A stretch of 18,047 nt of DNA, from positions 1-18,047 of the forward strand of contig PAXL01000059.1 of NCBI GenBank assembly GCA_002714465.1. Direction: 5' to 3'. This document shows, in pieces, positions 1-6,496 of this stretch; the stretch's first letter is position 1; each line of letters opens with the position of its first letter. The translations under genes were made by a program, and so were the position numbers. This stretch comes from Gemmatimonadota bacterium. GTDB lineage: Bacteria; Latescibacterota; UBA2968. Below the pieces are notes generated by a model, which had not been told where the DNA came from, did not search any database, and worked only from the letters and a program-made list of their open reading frames with translations.

Positions 1-99
1 AAGCACATTATGGAAGCGCACAAGGAACGGGTTTACGTTCGCAGCGAACTGGGCCGGGGTGCAGTCTTCGGGTTCTCGTTACCCGTCGCAGATGGGTAG
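1..99 (+). CDS. C-terminal end of a sensor histidine kinase (partial)
   Basis: The frame is open from base 1 to a TAG at 97-99 and gives 32 residues. It reads KHIMEAHKERVYVRSELGRG followed by AVFGFSLPVADG. This matches the end of the GHKL ATPase domain of histidine kinases, where a helix of the form 'IVEAHGG' is followed by 'SELGKGSTFxFxLP'. The ATP-binding N, G1 and F boxes lie outside the window, so the signal sensed and the partner regulator cannot be told. The usual GG after 'EAH' is KE here, which is mildly unusual. With only 32 residues, another GHKL ATPase remains possible. Confidence 0.65.
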   Translation, partial: KHIMEAHKERVYVRSELGRGAVFGFSLPVADG

Positions 100-142
100 G
101 TCGGGTGGAAGAGAGAATCAGGTTGCCCGGCCCTTGCCTAAC

Positions 143-322
143 TCAACCCTCTACAGCCCCTGCGCGCAACTTCAGACCCAAAGCAGTCATCACCTTCAGC
201 ACCGTATCAAAACTTGGTGTCCGCCCCCCGAATAGGGTCTTGTAGAGGCTCTCCCTGGACAAACCGGCGTCCTTCGCGATCTGCTTCCTCCTACAGATTT
301 CGATTGGGACGGAGAGCCGTCT
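143..322 (-). pseudogene. Truncated antitoxin remnant (HI1420/HigA-like HTH antidote)
   Basis: The minus strand reads RKQIAKDAGLSRESLYKTLF and then GGRTPSFDTVLKVMTALGLKL, ending at a TGA at 143-145. This is the helix-turn-helix C-terminal half of the 'putative addiction module antidote protein' family, normally about 100 residues, which neutralises a RelE/ParE-like toxin and binds its own operator. The frame is closed by a TAG at 323-325, and there is no ATG/GTG/TTG start with a ribosome site in front of the HTH. The N-terminal half, which precedes the HTH in this family, is absent. The end of the toxin reading frame lies within this frame, where in intact pairs the two genes sit side by side, so an internal deletion has probably removed the antitoxin's N-terminus. 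It is read as non-functional. Confidence 0.65.
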
Positions 323-579
323 CTATATCTCGGTCCTGCGTGCGCTTAGTTCCGCCTGCAAGCAGGAAGATCACCTCGCGCCCGCGCATTGTATGGTACA
401 CACGGTAGCCGGGCCCGTCATCGACGAAGTTCGAAGACACCTTCTCCAACCTGCTTCACACCTCCAGGATTCCACATCGCAAGTCGCTCGATTCGAGCCT
501 GGACACGCGCTCTTGCCCGGATGTCCCGCAGCCCATCGAGCCACTTGGCAAACACCTCGGTCTGGCGGATCTCGAACAT
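291..579 (-). pseudogene. Frameshifted RelE/ParE-type toxin (phage-derived Gp49/HI1419 family)
   Basis: It starts at ATG 577-579 with MFEIRQTEVFAKWLDGLRDI and continues through ARIERLAMWNPGGVKQVGEG to VFELR, then meets a TGA at 418-420. In the adjacent frame the family sequence resumes as DDGPGYRVYHTMRGREVIFL, then LAGGTKRTQDRDIETAL, ending at TAG 291-293. Family members read 'GVFELRIDYGPGYRVY' without a break, so the gene has lost 2 nt around 425-430. Losing one CG from a CGCG run would explain it, and restoring 2 nt gives a 96-residue protein, the usual size. The family cleaves mRNA on ribosomes and pairs with the HTH antidote whose remnant follows at 143-322. With both partners damaged the module is probably dead. 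Confidence 0.7.
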
Positions 580-590
580 TCACAGAGAGT

Positions 591-605
591 GTAGCCAATG
601 GCTAC
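591..605. promoter_or_regulatory. 15-bp perfect palindrome, probable toxin-antitoxin operator
   Basis: GTAGCCA-A-TGGCTAC is a perfect inverted repeat with 7-bp arms around one central base. It ends 12 bp upstream of the toxin start at 579. HTH antidotes of this family repress their own promoter by binding a palindrome in this position, so an operator is the natural reading. A TACACT hexamer at the toxin-proximal edge could be a -10 box; no convincing -35 was seen. The operator role is inference. Confidence 0.45.
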
Positions 606-855
606 AGCTCGACCAGTTCATCAAGACAGGTTATTAGAACCTTCCCGACACAGAGATCGTCCGGTTCTCGACCAGGTAGTTGTGGGTATTGATGCGCGCA
701 CGGGCCAACAGATCGCTGTGCCGTAACACGGAAAGTAACACATCTGAGATCGAGACTCAGTCCACCGGGTGATGCGGAGGCAAACCTTTAGTTGCCGGAA
801 GATCCCGTACCGTGCTGAATCTCCAGTGATGTCAAGGCTCACGGCCATCACGAAG
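606..855. other. Intergenic stretch without a recognisable gene
   Basis: No frame here shows a recognisable family. One minus-strand run of about 40 codons (open from roughly 760 down to a stop near 637) contains RHSDLLARARINTHNYLVEN, which looks protein-like, but I cannot name a family and it has no start with a ribosome site. It may be another decayed fragment next to the broken toxin-antitoxin pair. Confidence 0.3.
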
Positions 856-876
856 CGCCTGCTATGAAAGCAGGCG
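856..876. repeat. Perfect 7-bp stem hairpin downstream of the tRNA terminator
   Basis: CGCCTGC (856-862) and GCAGGCG (870-876) pair perfectly around a 7-nt loop, with a possible G-T pair outside. There is no T run on either side. On the minus strand it follows the tRNA terminator at 881-919, so it may be a backup structure, or it may be left over from the decayed region beside it. Confidence 0.35.
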
Positions 877-880
877 TCCA

Positions 881-919
881 AAAGCGAAAACGGCCTACGC
901 AGTTTCTACGTAAGCCGTT
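881..919 (-). terminator. Intrinsic terminator of the tRNA-Val transcription unit
   Basis: On the minus strand, ACGGCTTACG (918-909) pairs with CGTAGGCCGT (899-890), ten pairs including one G-U, with a 9-nt loop. TTTCGCTTTT follows. It lies 17 bases past the tRNA 3' end and closes the leftward unit. Confidence 0.65.
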
Positions 920-935
920 CTCATTCAGATAGTTA

Positions 936-1012
936 TGGTGGGCGATACCGGATTCGAACCAGTGACATCCTGCTTGTAAGGCAGGCGCTCTAACCAGCTG
1001 AGCTAATCGCCC
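936..1012 (-). tRNA. tRNA-Val (anticodon UAC)
   Basis: Read on the minus strand the gene is 77 nt including an encoded CCA (936-938). The acceptor arm GGGCGAT pairs with ATCGCCC. The D loop has AGCTCAGCTGGTTAGAGC, the anticodon arm is CCTGC-CTTACAA-GCAGG with anticodon TAC, and the T arm contains GGTTCGAATCC. All canonical features are present. It reads GUA and other valine codons through wobble. It is the last gene before the terminator at 881-919 and is probably processed from the same transcript as the small membrane protein upstream, although a promoter of its own is not excluded. Confidence 0.95.
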
Positions 1013-1041
1013 CGAAAGTTAAAGGGGGAAAGTGGAGTGTT

Positions 1042-1073
1042 GGATAAGCTGGAACCACTATGCGAGCTTATCC
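1042..1073. repeat. 9-bp inverted repeat between the small membrane protein gene and tRNA-Val
   Basis: GGATAAGCT (1042-1050) and AGCTTATCC (1065-1073) are perfect complements separated by 14 nt. On the minus strand the sequence after the hairpin is AACACTCCAC with no T run, so it is not a standard terminator. A processing stem upstream of the tRNA or a protein-binding site are possibilities. Confidence 0.45.
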
Positions 1074-1081
1074 TCTGTTAT

Positions 1082-1363
1082 CTACCCCTTCCCTTTTGCC
1101 TCAATTTCTGTTTGCGACTTCATCAGGAGCGCCATCGGAATCAGGAACACGTAGCCGATGACCAGAAGGATGGGTGCAAGGGTCAATGACAGGAATCCAT
1201 CTACGGGTGGCTGAGACATGCAGAAATATCCGACCACAATTGTCAGGATGGCAGCTGCAAACACGATCCCGTTTCGCCTGTCATACGGCAGACTGAACTG
1301 GATCTGCGACTGCTCCGACGCGCGCGATCTGCGCTGCCTGTCTCTCCGTCTCTGATTCGCCAA
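1082..1363 (-). CDS. Small two-helix membrane protein, DUF3098-like
   Basis: 93 residues. A strongly basic N-terminus (NQRRRDRQRRSRASEQS) precedes two hydrophobic helices at about residues 31-49 and 57-80, and the C-terminus is charged. The phrase 'LSLTLAPILLVIGYVFLIPMAL' resembles the second helix of DUF3098 proteins ('RITLAPIVVLLGFVIEIYAIM'), small inner-membrane proteins of unknown role found mainly in Bacteroidetes and relatives. The start is TTG at 1361-1363 with AGGGAG eight bases upstream, since no ATG is available in frame. It begins 36 bp after rplS ends and is probably cotranscribed with it. The function is unknown and the family assignment rests on this one motif plus topology. Confidence 0.6.
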   Translation of the reverse strand: MANQRRRDRQRRSRASEQSQIQFSLPYDRRNGIVFAAAILTIVVGYFCMSQPPVDGFLSLTLAPILLVIGYVFLIPMALLMKSQTEIEAKGKG

Positions 1364-1399
1364 GAAGACTCCCTGCCCCTTACGTGGGCCGTGGGACTG

Positions 1400-1744
1400 C
1401 TACCTTTGCTCCGAAATTCTGGCTGCTCGTCCGGCCAGGCCACGCAGATACGTGATGTTCGACCGGCGTACCTTACCGTGACGGGTGCACTCGATCTTTG
1501 CGATCCGGGGCGAATTCAACGGGTAGATGCGCTCGACACCCACACCACCAGCCGAAATTTTCCGAACCGTGAACGTGGCGCTCATACCCCTGCCCTTCTT
1601 CTGCATGCAGACACCTTCGAAGATCTGAATGCGCTCCTTTTGCCCCTCGATCACGCGCTGATGCACGCGCACCGTGTCACCGGCACCAAATTCAGGCAAC
1701 TCTTTTCGATGTTCGGCGGTGACACTTTCAATAAGTGAGTCCAT
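1400..1744 (-). CDS. rplS: 50S ribosomal protein L19
   Basis: 114 residues and full length for the family (about 115-120). It reads [20 protein letters not shown], with the diagnostic '[24 protein letters not shown]', '[23 protein letters not shown]' and '[21 protein letters not shown]'. L19 sits at the 30S-50S interface and stabilises subunit joining. The start at 1744 is chosen because it matches family N-termini and has GGAGAGAGAAG directly in front; the frame is open further upstream but adds an atypical tail. It follows trmD by 65 bp, the classic rpsP-rimM-trmD-rplS order. Confidence 0.97.
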   Translation of the reverse strand: MDSLIESVTAEHRKELPEFGAGDTVRVHQRVIEGQKERIQIFEGVCMQKKGRGMSATFTVRKISAGGVGVERIYPLNSPRIAKIECTRHGKVRRSNITYLRGLAGRAARISEQR

Positions 1745-1809
1745 CTTCTCTCTCCGTGGGGATTGGCCGCCACTTGGCAACCGTTCAGTTGTTTCTGTCG
1801 TCGTTGCTG

Positions 1810-2493
1810 TTATTCTGCTTGGTCTTCGAGCAGATCCGGTCTGCGTGTTCTCGTCCGTTCAAGCGCCTGGTCTGCTCGCCACTGTGCGATCTTCTCGTGA
1901 TCGCCATTCAGAAGTGTTTCGGGGACTACCATCCCCTCGAACTCCCTTGGGCGTGTGTACCAAGGCGCATCCAGCAGACCGTTCTGAAAAGAGTCGTTGA
2001 GAGCTGATTCGGCGTCTCCGATGGCACCAGGGATCAACCGAATCACGGCGTCCATCAGTACCAGTGCAGCAAGCTCTCCGCCGCTCAGGACATAGTCCCC
2101 GATCGACAACTCGTCGGTCACATATTTCTTACGGATTCGTTCATCGATCCCGCGGTAGTGACCGCAAAGAAGGATCACCCGATCCTTCAGAGAAAACGCG
2201 TTTGCCCTCTCTTGGTCGAGCCGGCGCCCCTCAGCCGTCATGTAAATGACCGGGGTCTCGCTGTCTTCTCTCACATCTTCGATCGCCTTGGCCAGCGGCT
2301 CGGGCTTGAAGATCATCCCCGCCCCGCCACCATAGGGCGTATCGTCAACCGTCTTGTGCTTGTCTTCGGTGTAGTCCCGAAGATCGTGCGCCACAACCTC
2401 GGCAAGCCCGGTCTTAATCGCACGCCCGGGGATGCTCTGATGAATCGCATCCATTACCAGGTCGGGGAAGATCGTGATAATATCAAACCGCAA
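1810..2493 (-). CDS. trmD: tRNA (guanine-N1)-methyltransferase (m1G37)
   Basis: 227 residues. It transfers a methyl group from S-adenosylmethionine to G37 next to the anticodon of several tRNAs, which prevents +1 frameshifting. Visible signatures are [11 protein letters not shown] at the N-terminus, [11 protein letters not shown] at 50-60, the trefoil-knot SAM site [13 protein letters not shown] (108-120) with [12 protein letters not shown] (129-140), and [15 protein letters not shown] in the linker to the C-terminal domain. The start is TTG at 2491-2493 with AGGA six bases upstream; the nearby ATG at 2498-2500 is out of frame and closes after five codons. A long hairpin at 2502-2560 sits directly in front of the ribosome site. 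The C-terminal domain is short, so the protein is slightly below the usual 240-250 residues. Confidence 0.96.
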   Translation of the reverse strand: MRFDIITIFPDLVMDAIHQSIPGRAIKTGLAEVVAHDLRDYTEDKHKTVDDTPYGGGAGMIFKPEPLAKAIEDVREDSETPVIYMTAEGRRLDQERANAFSLKDRVILLCGHYRGIDERIRKKYVTDELSIGDYVLSGGELAALVLMDAVIRLIPGAIGDAESALNDSFQNGLLDAPWYTRPREFEGMVVPETLLNGDHEKIAQWRADQALERTRTRRPDLLEDQAE

Positions 2494-2501
2494 GGGTCAT
2501 C

Positions 2502-2560
2502 CTGATCGGAGTCGAAAAGGTCGCCCGTAAAGGATTTCGCCACGCTTCGACCCCGATCAG
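2502..2560 (-). promoter_or_regulatory. 15-bp stem hairpin between rimM and trmD
   Basis: On the minus strand, CTGATCGGGGTCGAA (2560-2546) pairs with TTCGACTCCGATCAG (2516-2502) over 15 positions with one G-U, around a 29-nt loop. No T run follows, so it is not an intrinsic terminator. The 3' arm touches the AGGA in front of the trmD TTG start, so it could tune trmD translation or act as an RNase processing site between rimM and trmD. Confidence 0.5.
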
Positions 2561-2575
2561 CGTGACGACTGCTTC

Positions 2576-3115
2576 CTAGATCAACCCTTCCAACGGCCGA
2601 ACCACGATCTTCTTTGCGGCTCCATTAATCGTCACTAGTTCCTTGACGGCCGGTATCAGGACCTCTTCACCTTTCCTGTCAACGACATACACGTCGTTTG
2701 CCGGAAGGTTCATCACCTCTTTTACGGTCCCGACCGATTCTCCCTCTTCCGTCTCCACCACCATCCCAACGATGTCGTAGACGTAGAAGGTGTCCTCGGG
2801 CAACTGGAAGGTCTCGTCTATCGGAACAACCAGTTCGGCATTCCGGAAGGTCCCAACGTCCTCAGGCGTATCATAGCCTTCGAACTTCATCGCAAGCCGA
2901 TTCCCATACATCCGGGAATCCTCGAGGTTCAGCACTTCACGTCGGCCGTCCAAAAGAACTGCCGTGACCGTTTCGAGTTCACCGAACCGCTCGACGAAAT
3001 CCGTCAGCGGATGGCAGAAAATCTCGCCCTTGAGGCCCCGCGGCTTCTGAAGTTTGCCGATCGCGACGTCCTGCGTCGCGTCAGATTCAGGACTCGGAGG
3101 ATTCGGCTGCGTCAT
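2576..3115 (-). CDS. rimM: 16S rRNA processing / 30S maturation protein RimM
   Basis: 179 residues. RimM binds S19 and helps assemble the 30S head. The N-terminal RimM domain begins with VAIGKLQKPRGLKGEIFCHP (about 17-36), and the C-terminal PRC-barrel covers FYVYDIVGMVVETEEGESVG through NDVYVVDRKGEEVLIPAVKE (about 110-160), ending in VVRPLEGLI as family members do. The ATG at 3113-3115 has GAGGCGG close upstream and overlaps the end of rpsP by 29 bp, which suggests translational coupling. The 16-residue acidic, Pro-rich N-terminal tail before the conserved core is not typical, but there is no later start codon before the core. Confidence 0.95.
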   Translation of the reverse strand: MTQPNPPSPESDATQDVAIGKLQKPRGLKGEIFCHPLTDFVERFGELETVTAVLLDGRREVLNLEDSRMYGNRLAMKFEGYDTPEDVGTFRNAELVVPIDETFQLPEDTFYVYDIVGMVVETEEGESVGTVKEVMNLPANDVYVVDRKGEEVLIPAVKELVTINGAAKKIVVRPLEGLI

Positions 3116-3407
3116 CCGCCGCCTCGGCGGAGGTGGACGCTTTCCCGACCTTCTCCTCGTGGATCCGCTGCAGGATCCCCTGCTTCTTCATCAGGCTGCG
3201 TGCGGTATCCGTCGGCTGCGCGCCTACGGAAAGCCAGTGACGCACACGATCTTCCTTCAGCTCGATGATCTGTGGATTCTTCGTCGGGTTGTAGTAACCG
3301 AGATTCTCGATGAATTTGCTCTTCTGTGGCTTCTTCGCATCCATCACCACAACCCTGTAGAACGGGTTGTGTCGCGAACCAAGCCGCATCAACCGAATTC
3401 GAACCAA
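3087..3407 (-). CDS. rpsP: 30S ribosomal protein S16
   Basis: 106 residues. It opens with (TTG)VRIRLMRLGSRHNPFYRVVV and contains FIENLGYYNPTKNP, LKEDRVRHWLSVGAQPTDTA and LMKKQGIL, all standard for S16, a 16S rRNA-binding assembly protein. The start is taken as TTG at 3405-3407, the position of the family's initiating Met; GAGGAGG lies seven bases upstream. The reading frame stays open for 17 more codons to an ATG, but that extension is not seen in S16. The tail after the core is Ala/Ser/Glu-rich (STSAEAADDAAESSES) and probably disordered. It is followed by rimM with an overlap. Confidence 0.95.
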   Translation of the reverse strand: MVRIRLMRLGSRHNPFYRVVVMDAKKPQKSKFIENLGYYNPTKNPQIIELKEDRVRHWLSVGAQPTDTARSLMKKQGILQRIHEEKVGKASTSAEAADDAAESSES

Positions 3408-3505
3408 CTCTGCCTCCTCGTGGGGATTTAGCCTGATCCTTTGTCTCAGGCCTGCCAAGTATCTTTGGTTTCTTGGTGCCCTTTTTTGATAACTAGCCTC
3501 TAACT

Positions 3506-4834
3506 CTACCCGAAGGGCATCGTCGGCATGCCACGCCCCATCTTCCCGGGCCGGGTCATGCGCTTCATCATTTTCTGCATCATCGTGAACTGCTTGATCA
3601 GCTTGTTTACGTCCTGTACGGATGTCCCGCTTCCCTTAGCGATCCTTCGACGGCGGCTACCGTTCAGGATCTGTGGCCGGGTTCTCTCATCCCGCGTCAT
3701 CGACTGGATGATCGCTTCGACGTGCACGAACGCATCATCATCGACCTGCACACCCTTGAGGGCTTTACCCGCTCCTGGCATCATGTCGAGCAACTGGTCG
3801 AGCGGACCCATCGCGCGGACCTGCTCCATCTGCTGAAGAAAATCATCGAACGTGAACGACGCCGTTCGCATCTTCTTCTGCATCTCGCGCGCCTGGTCTT
3901 CATCGACCGTCTCCTGCGCACGTTCCACCAGCGTAACAATATCGCCCATCCCGAGGATTCGGGAAGCCATCCGATCAGGATGGAACGGCTCGAGGCCATC
4001 GGGATTCTCGCTGACGCCGACAAACTTGATCGGAACGCCCGTAACCTCTCGGATCGAGAGTGCGGCGCCACCGCGGGTATCGCTGTCGAGCCGTGTCAGG
4101 ACCACACCCGTGAAGCCGAGTCGTTCATAGAACGCGCTGGCAGCTGTGACCGCATCCTGCCCGGTCGCACTGTCCGCGACGAACAGAATCTCCTGTGGAT
4201 TCGAGACCGACTTGATTCGCTTGACCTCGTCCATCCGCTCGTCATCGACGTGCAGTCGTCCTGCCGTATCGATGATGACAGTATCGAGGTTCAGATCCTG
4301 CGCGAGCCCGAGTCCCCCGGTCGCGATGTCTGCCACGTCGGTTCCGTCTGGCGCCCGATACACGGGCACTTCGATCTTCTCACCCAGAACTTCGAGCTGA
4401 TCGATAGCAGCCGGCCGGTAGACGTCCGCAGCGACCAGCAGAGGTGACTTGCCTATACCCTTCAGCTGCAGGGCGAGCTTCCCGGCGGTCGTCGTCTTTC
4501 CTGCGCCCTGTAGACCAACCATCATCACCACGAGCGGCGACTTGTCAACACTTGCTAGCGGGACGTGGTCACCGCCGAGCAACTGGATCAACTCGTCGTG
4601 AACGACCTTGATCACCTGCTGTCCGGGCGCGATGCTCTTCAGCACCTCCTGCCCTACAGCACGATCCTTTATCCTTCTAACGAACGATTTAGCGACCTTG
4701 TAATTGACGTCAGCCTCGAGAAGTACGCGACGAACCTCGCGCATCGCCTCCTCGATGTTGGCCTCCGTCAGCTTACCCTGGCCTCGCAGCTTCTTGAAAA
4801 CGCCTTCGAGCTTTTCGGTCAGCTGATCGAACAC
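3506..4834 (-). CDS. ffh: Signal recognition particle GTPase Ffh
   Basis: 442 residues, the usual length. Ffh binds signal peptides and 4.5S RNA and delivers nascent membrane proteins to FtsY. The N domain covers roughly residues 1-100. The G domain has P-loop GLQGAGKTT at 107-115, DVYRPAA at 137-143, DTAGR at 189-193 and TRLD at 247-250 (TKLD in many homologues), then LEPFHPDRMASRILGMGD. The Met-rich M domain carries the RNA-binding motif RRRRIAKGSGTSVQDVN (394-410) and ends MMQKMMKRMTRPGKMGRGMP. The start is GTG at 4832-4834 with GAGGGA upstream. It is 98 bp before rpsP and begins the ribosomal part of the leftward cluster. Confidence 0.97.
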   Translation of the reverse strand: MFDQLTEKLEGVFKKLRGQGKLTEANIEEAMREVRRVLLEADVNYKVAKSFVRRIKDRAVGQEVLKSIAPGQQVIKVVHDELIQLLGGDHVPLASVDKSPLVVMMVGLQGAGKTTTAGKLALQLKGIGKSPLLVAADVYRPAAIDQLEVLGEKIEVPVYRAPDGTDVADIATGGLGLAQDLNLDTVIIDTAGRLHVDDERMDEVKRIKSVSNPQEILFVADSATGQDAVTAASAFYERLGFTGVVLTRLDSDTRGGAALSIREVTGVPIKFVGVSENPDGLEPFHPDRMASRILGMGDIVTLVERAQETVDEDQAREMQKKMRTASFTFDDFLQQMEQVRAMGPLDQLLDMMPGAGKALKGVQVDDDAFVHVEAIIQSMTRDERTRPQILNGSRRRRIAKGSGTSVQDVNKLIKQFTMMQKMMKRMTRPGKMGRGMPTMPFG

Positions 4835-4874
4835 GGGAATCCCTCACGGATCAGGCACAGTACAGACCGTTGAA

Positions 4875-4929
4875 GATATAAGAAAGCCTGTATGGGATCA
4901 ACATTTATTAAGCGGAGGATCGCCGTCAA
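4875..4929 (-). promoter_or_regulatory. Possible promoter(s) in front of ffh
   Basis: The 130-bp gap between rpe and ffh holds two weak sigma70-like arrangements on the minus strand. One is TTGATC (4901-4896) with TATATC (4880-4875), spacing 15. The other is TTGACG (4929-4924) followed about 16 bases later by TAAATG. Neither is close to consensus, but the AT-rich gap differs from the short spacings inside the cluster. Confidence 0.3.
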
Positions 4930-4964
4930 AGAGAACCGTATCTGCTGATTTTACAGCAACTAAA

Positions 4965-5633
4965 TCAAGACAGCCCTGAGAGCCCGGCTTCTCGAATAGC
5001 GTTCACGTTGACCGCAACATCGTCACCCTTGAAAGTCGACGATCCGGCAACGAGAACCCGAACTCCGGCGCGCACAGCGTCGGCGGCATTCTGAGGACCG
5101 ATTCCACCATCGATCTCGATCTCGGTAGAAGCTCCAATTCTCAAGATCTCCGCTTCCAGTTCAGTCGCCTTGGGGAGCATATCCGGCATGAACGACTGTC
5201 CCCCGAAGCCGGGTTCGACACTCATGACAAGCGCCAGATCCAGGTCATCGAGGTATGGAAACAGGCTTTCTGCGGGTGTCGCTGGTTTCATCGTCAACCC
5301 TGTCATCATTCCCGCATCTCGAACCTTGCCGATCAGTTCGCACAGATCACCCTCGACTTCTTGGTGAAAGTTGAAAAGATCCGCGCCACTGTCGGCGAAG
5401 GGCTGGATGTAGGCTCCAGGGTCGGTGATCATCAGATGGACATCGAGGAACAGATCGGTGTGCTTGCGGATCGCCTCCACTACGATCGCGCCAAACGAAA
5501 TGTTCGGGACGAAATGGCCGTCCATCACGTCGAGGTGGATATACTCGACACCTGCTTCTTCGACGGCACGGATGTCCCGTTCTAGGTTGCTAAAATCTGC
5601 GGCGAGAAACGAGGGGGCGATCTTGATCGACAC
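4965..5633 (-). CDS. rpe: Ribulose-phosphate 3-epimerase
   Basis: 222 residues. It interconverts ribulose-5-phosphate and xylulose-5-phosphate in the pentose phosphate pathway, in the cytosol. The TIM-barrel signatures are complete: KIAPSFLAADF at 4-14, YIHLDVMDGHFVPN at 31-44, DVHLMI at 64-69, SVEPGFGGQSF at 138-148 and EIDGGI at 173-178. The metal-binding residues of the family fall on His33, Asp35, His66 and Asp175. The start is GTG at 5631-5633 with TAGGAG five bases upstream; this ribosome site overlaps the stop of the PASTA gene, only 8 bp away, so the two are translationally linked. Unlike Tgt and the pseudouridine synthase in this window, no key residue is altered. Confidence 0.96.
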   Translation of the reverse strand: MSIKIAPSFLAADFSNLERDIRAVEEAGVEYIHLDVMDGHFVPNISFGAIVVEAIRKHTDLFLDVHLMITDPGAYIQPFADSGADLFNFHQEVEGDLCELIGKVRDAGMMTGLTMKPATPAESLFPYLDDLDLALVMSVEPGFGGQSFMPDMLPKATELEAEILRIGASTEIEIDGGIGPQNAADAVRAGVRVLVAGSSTFKGDDVAVNVNAIREAGLSGLS

Positions 5634-5641
5634 GAGAGCTC

Positions 5642-6385
5642 CTAGAGTTTCGAGATGATCAGCGAGATGCGGGATCCCTGCCTGACTTCTTCTCCGGCTT
5701 CCGGCACGTGATGGATCACAACACCGGGTTCGTAGGCGGTCGTGAATTGATACCTGATCTTGCCGACCCGTAGCCCTGATGCAGCGATCCGCTTCCTCGC
5801 ACTCGCGACCGGTTCTGCCAGAAGGTCAATCATCGTGATGACTTCGCCCGGCGGACCATCGCTGACGAAGAGCGTAACCAAGGTCAATGCGGCAACATCG
5901 TGGCCGGCTCCAGGCTCCTGTCGCGTGACGGCACCCTCTTCTACCCGGTCCGAGGGCTCTTCGATCACTTCGCCAACAGCAAGTCCTGCTTGCTGGATAT
6001 AGAGATGCGCCTGCCTGAGCTTTCTGCCGACTACCTCCGGCACCTTGAAGCTCCGACGCCCCTTGCTGGGAAAGGCATAGATCGTTCGACCTGATTTCAC
6101 CTTCGAACCCGCGGCCGGGCTCTGCACCACGATGTTGCCCTTCACGATCCGGGTATCCCACCGCGGGTTCTGGAGCCGCAGGCGAAGCCCACGCTTTGCG
6201 AGCCCACGTCGGGCCTGATCGGGCGTCAGATCGACGATCTCCGGAACCTCGATTTGCTCACCCTTCCGGATGTAGTTCGGCAGAATGACCGTATCTGCAA
6301 TAAGCAGCCCAACCGTGCCGGTGAAGACCGCGCACGCGATAAACAGCAGGGCTTCCCTGCCTATGGTTCGAAGCCGTTCTCCCAC
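5642..6385 (-). CDS. Membrane-anchored protein with three PASTA domains
   Basis: 247 residues. A short cytoplasmic N-terminus and one transmembrane helix (about 12-34, ALLFIACAVFTGTVGLLIAD) are followed by three extracytoplasmic PASTA repeats at about 46-106, 113-177 and 182-246. Each shows the family pattern: VPEIVDLTPDQARRGLAKRG...GNIVVQSPAAGSKVKSG; VPEVVGRKLRQAHLYIQQAG...GAVTRQEPGAGHDV; MIDLLAEPVASARKRIAASG...GVVIHHVPEAGEEVRQG. PASTA domains bind peptidoglycan fragments. No kinase or penicillin-binding domain is attached, so this is a stand-alone PASTA protein of the type found just upstream of rpe in some phyla; its exact role is unknown. The start is GTG at 6383-6385 with AAAGGA just upstream. 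Confidence 0.9.
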   Translation of the reverse strand: MGERLRTIGREALLFIACAVFTGTVGLLIADTVILPNYIRKGEQIEVPEIVDLTPDQARRGLAKRGLRLRLQNPRWDTRIVKGNIVVQSPAAGSKVKSGRTIYAFPSKGRRSFKVPEVVGRKLRQAHLYIQQAGLAVGEVIEEPSDRVEEGAVTRQEPGAGHDVAALTLVTLFVSDGPPGEVITMIDLLAEPVASARKRIAASGLRVGKIRYQFTTAYEPGVVIHHVPEAGEEVRQGSRISLIISKL

Positions 6386-6406
6386 AATCCTTTGCCTGAC
6401 AAGAGT

Positions 6407-6421
6407 TCCCTAGCCTAGGGA
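6407..6421. promoter_or_regulatory. 15-bp perfect palindrome at the PASTA-gene transcription start
   Basis: TCCCTAG-C-CTAGGGA has 7-bp arms around one base. With the promoter at 6425-6453, transcription should start near 6418, so the palindrome overlaps the start point, a common place for a repressor operator. No regulator gene in the window is tied to it. Confidence 0.4.
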
Positions 6422-6424
6422 TCG

Positions 6425-6453
6425 AAAATAGATGTCTGCTCATGGGCTGTCAA
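6425..6453 (-). promoter_or_regulatory. Sigma70-type promoter for the PASTA-rpe-ffh cluster
   Basis: On the minus strand there is a perfect -35 TTGACA (6453-6448), a 17-bp spacer and -10 TATTTT (6430-6425). It points to the PASTA gene, whose GTG lies about 33 bases past the predicted start point. It is the best promoter seen in the window. Confidence 0.6.
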
Positions 6454-6496
6454 GACAGTCACCTTGAAACGCTGACCGAGACCCTGTGCGTAAACC

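Noticed and set aside
3722..4447. A 241-codon open frame on the + strand
   Set aside because: It is antisense to the Ffh G and M domains and has no recognisable motif.
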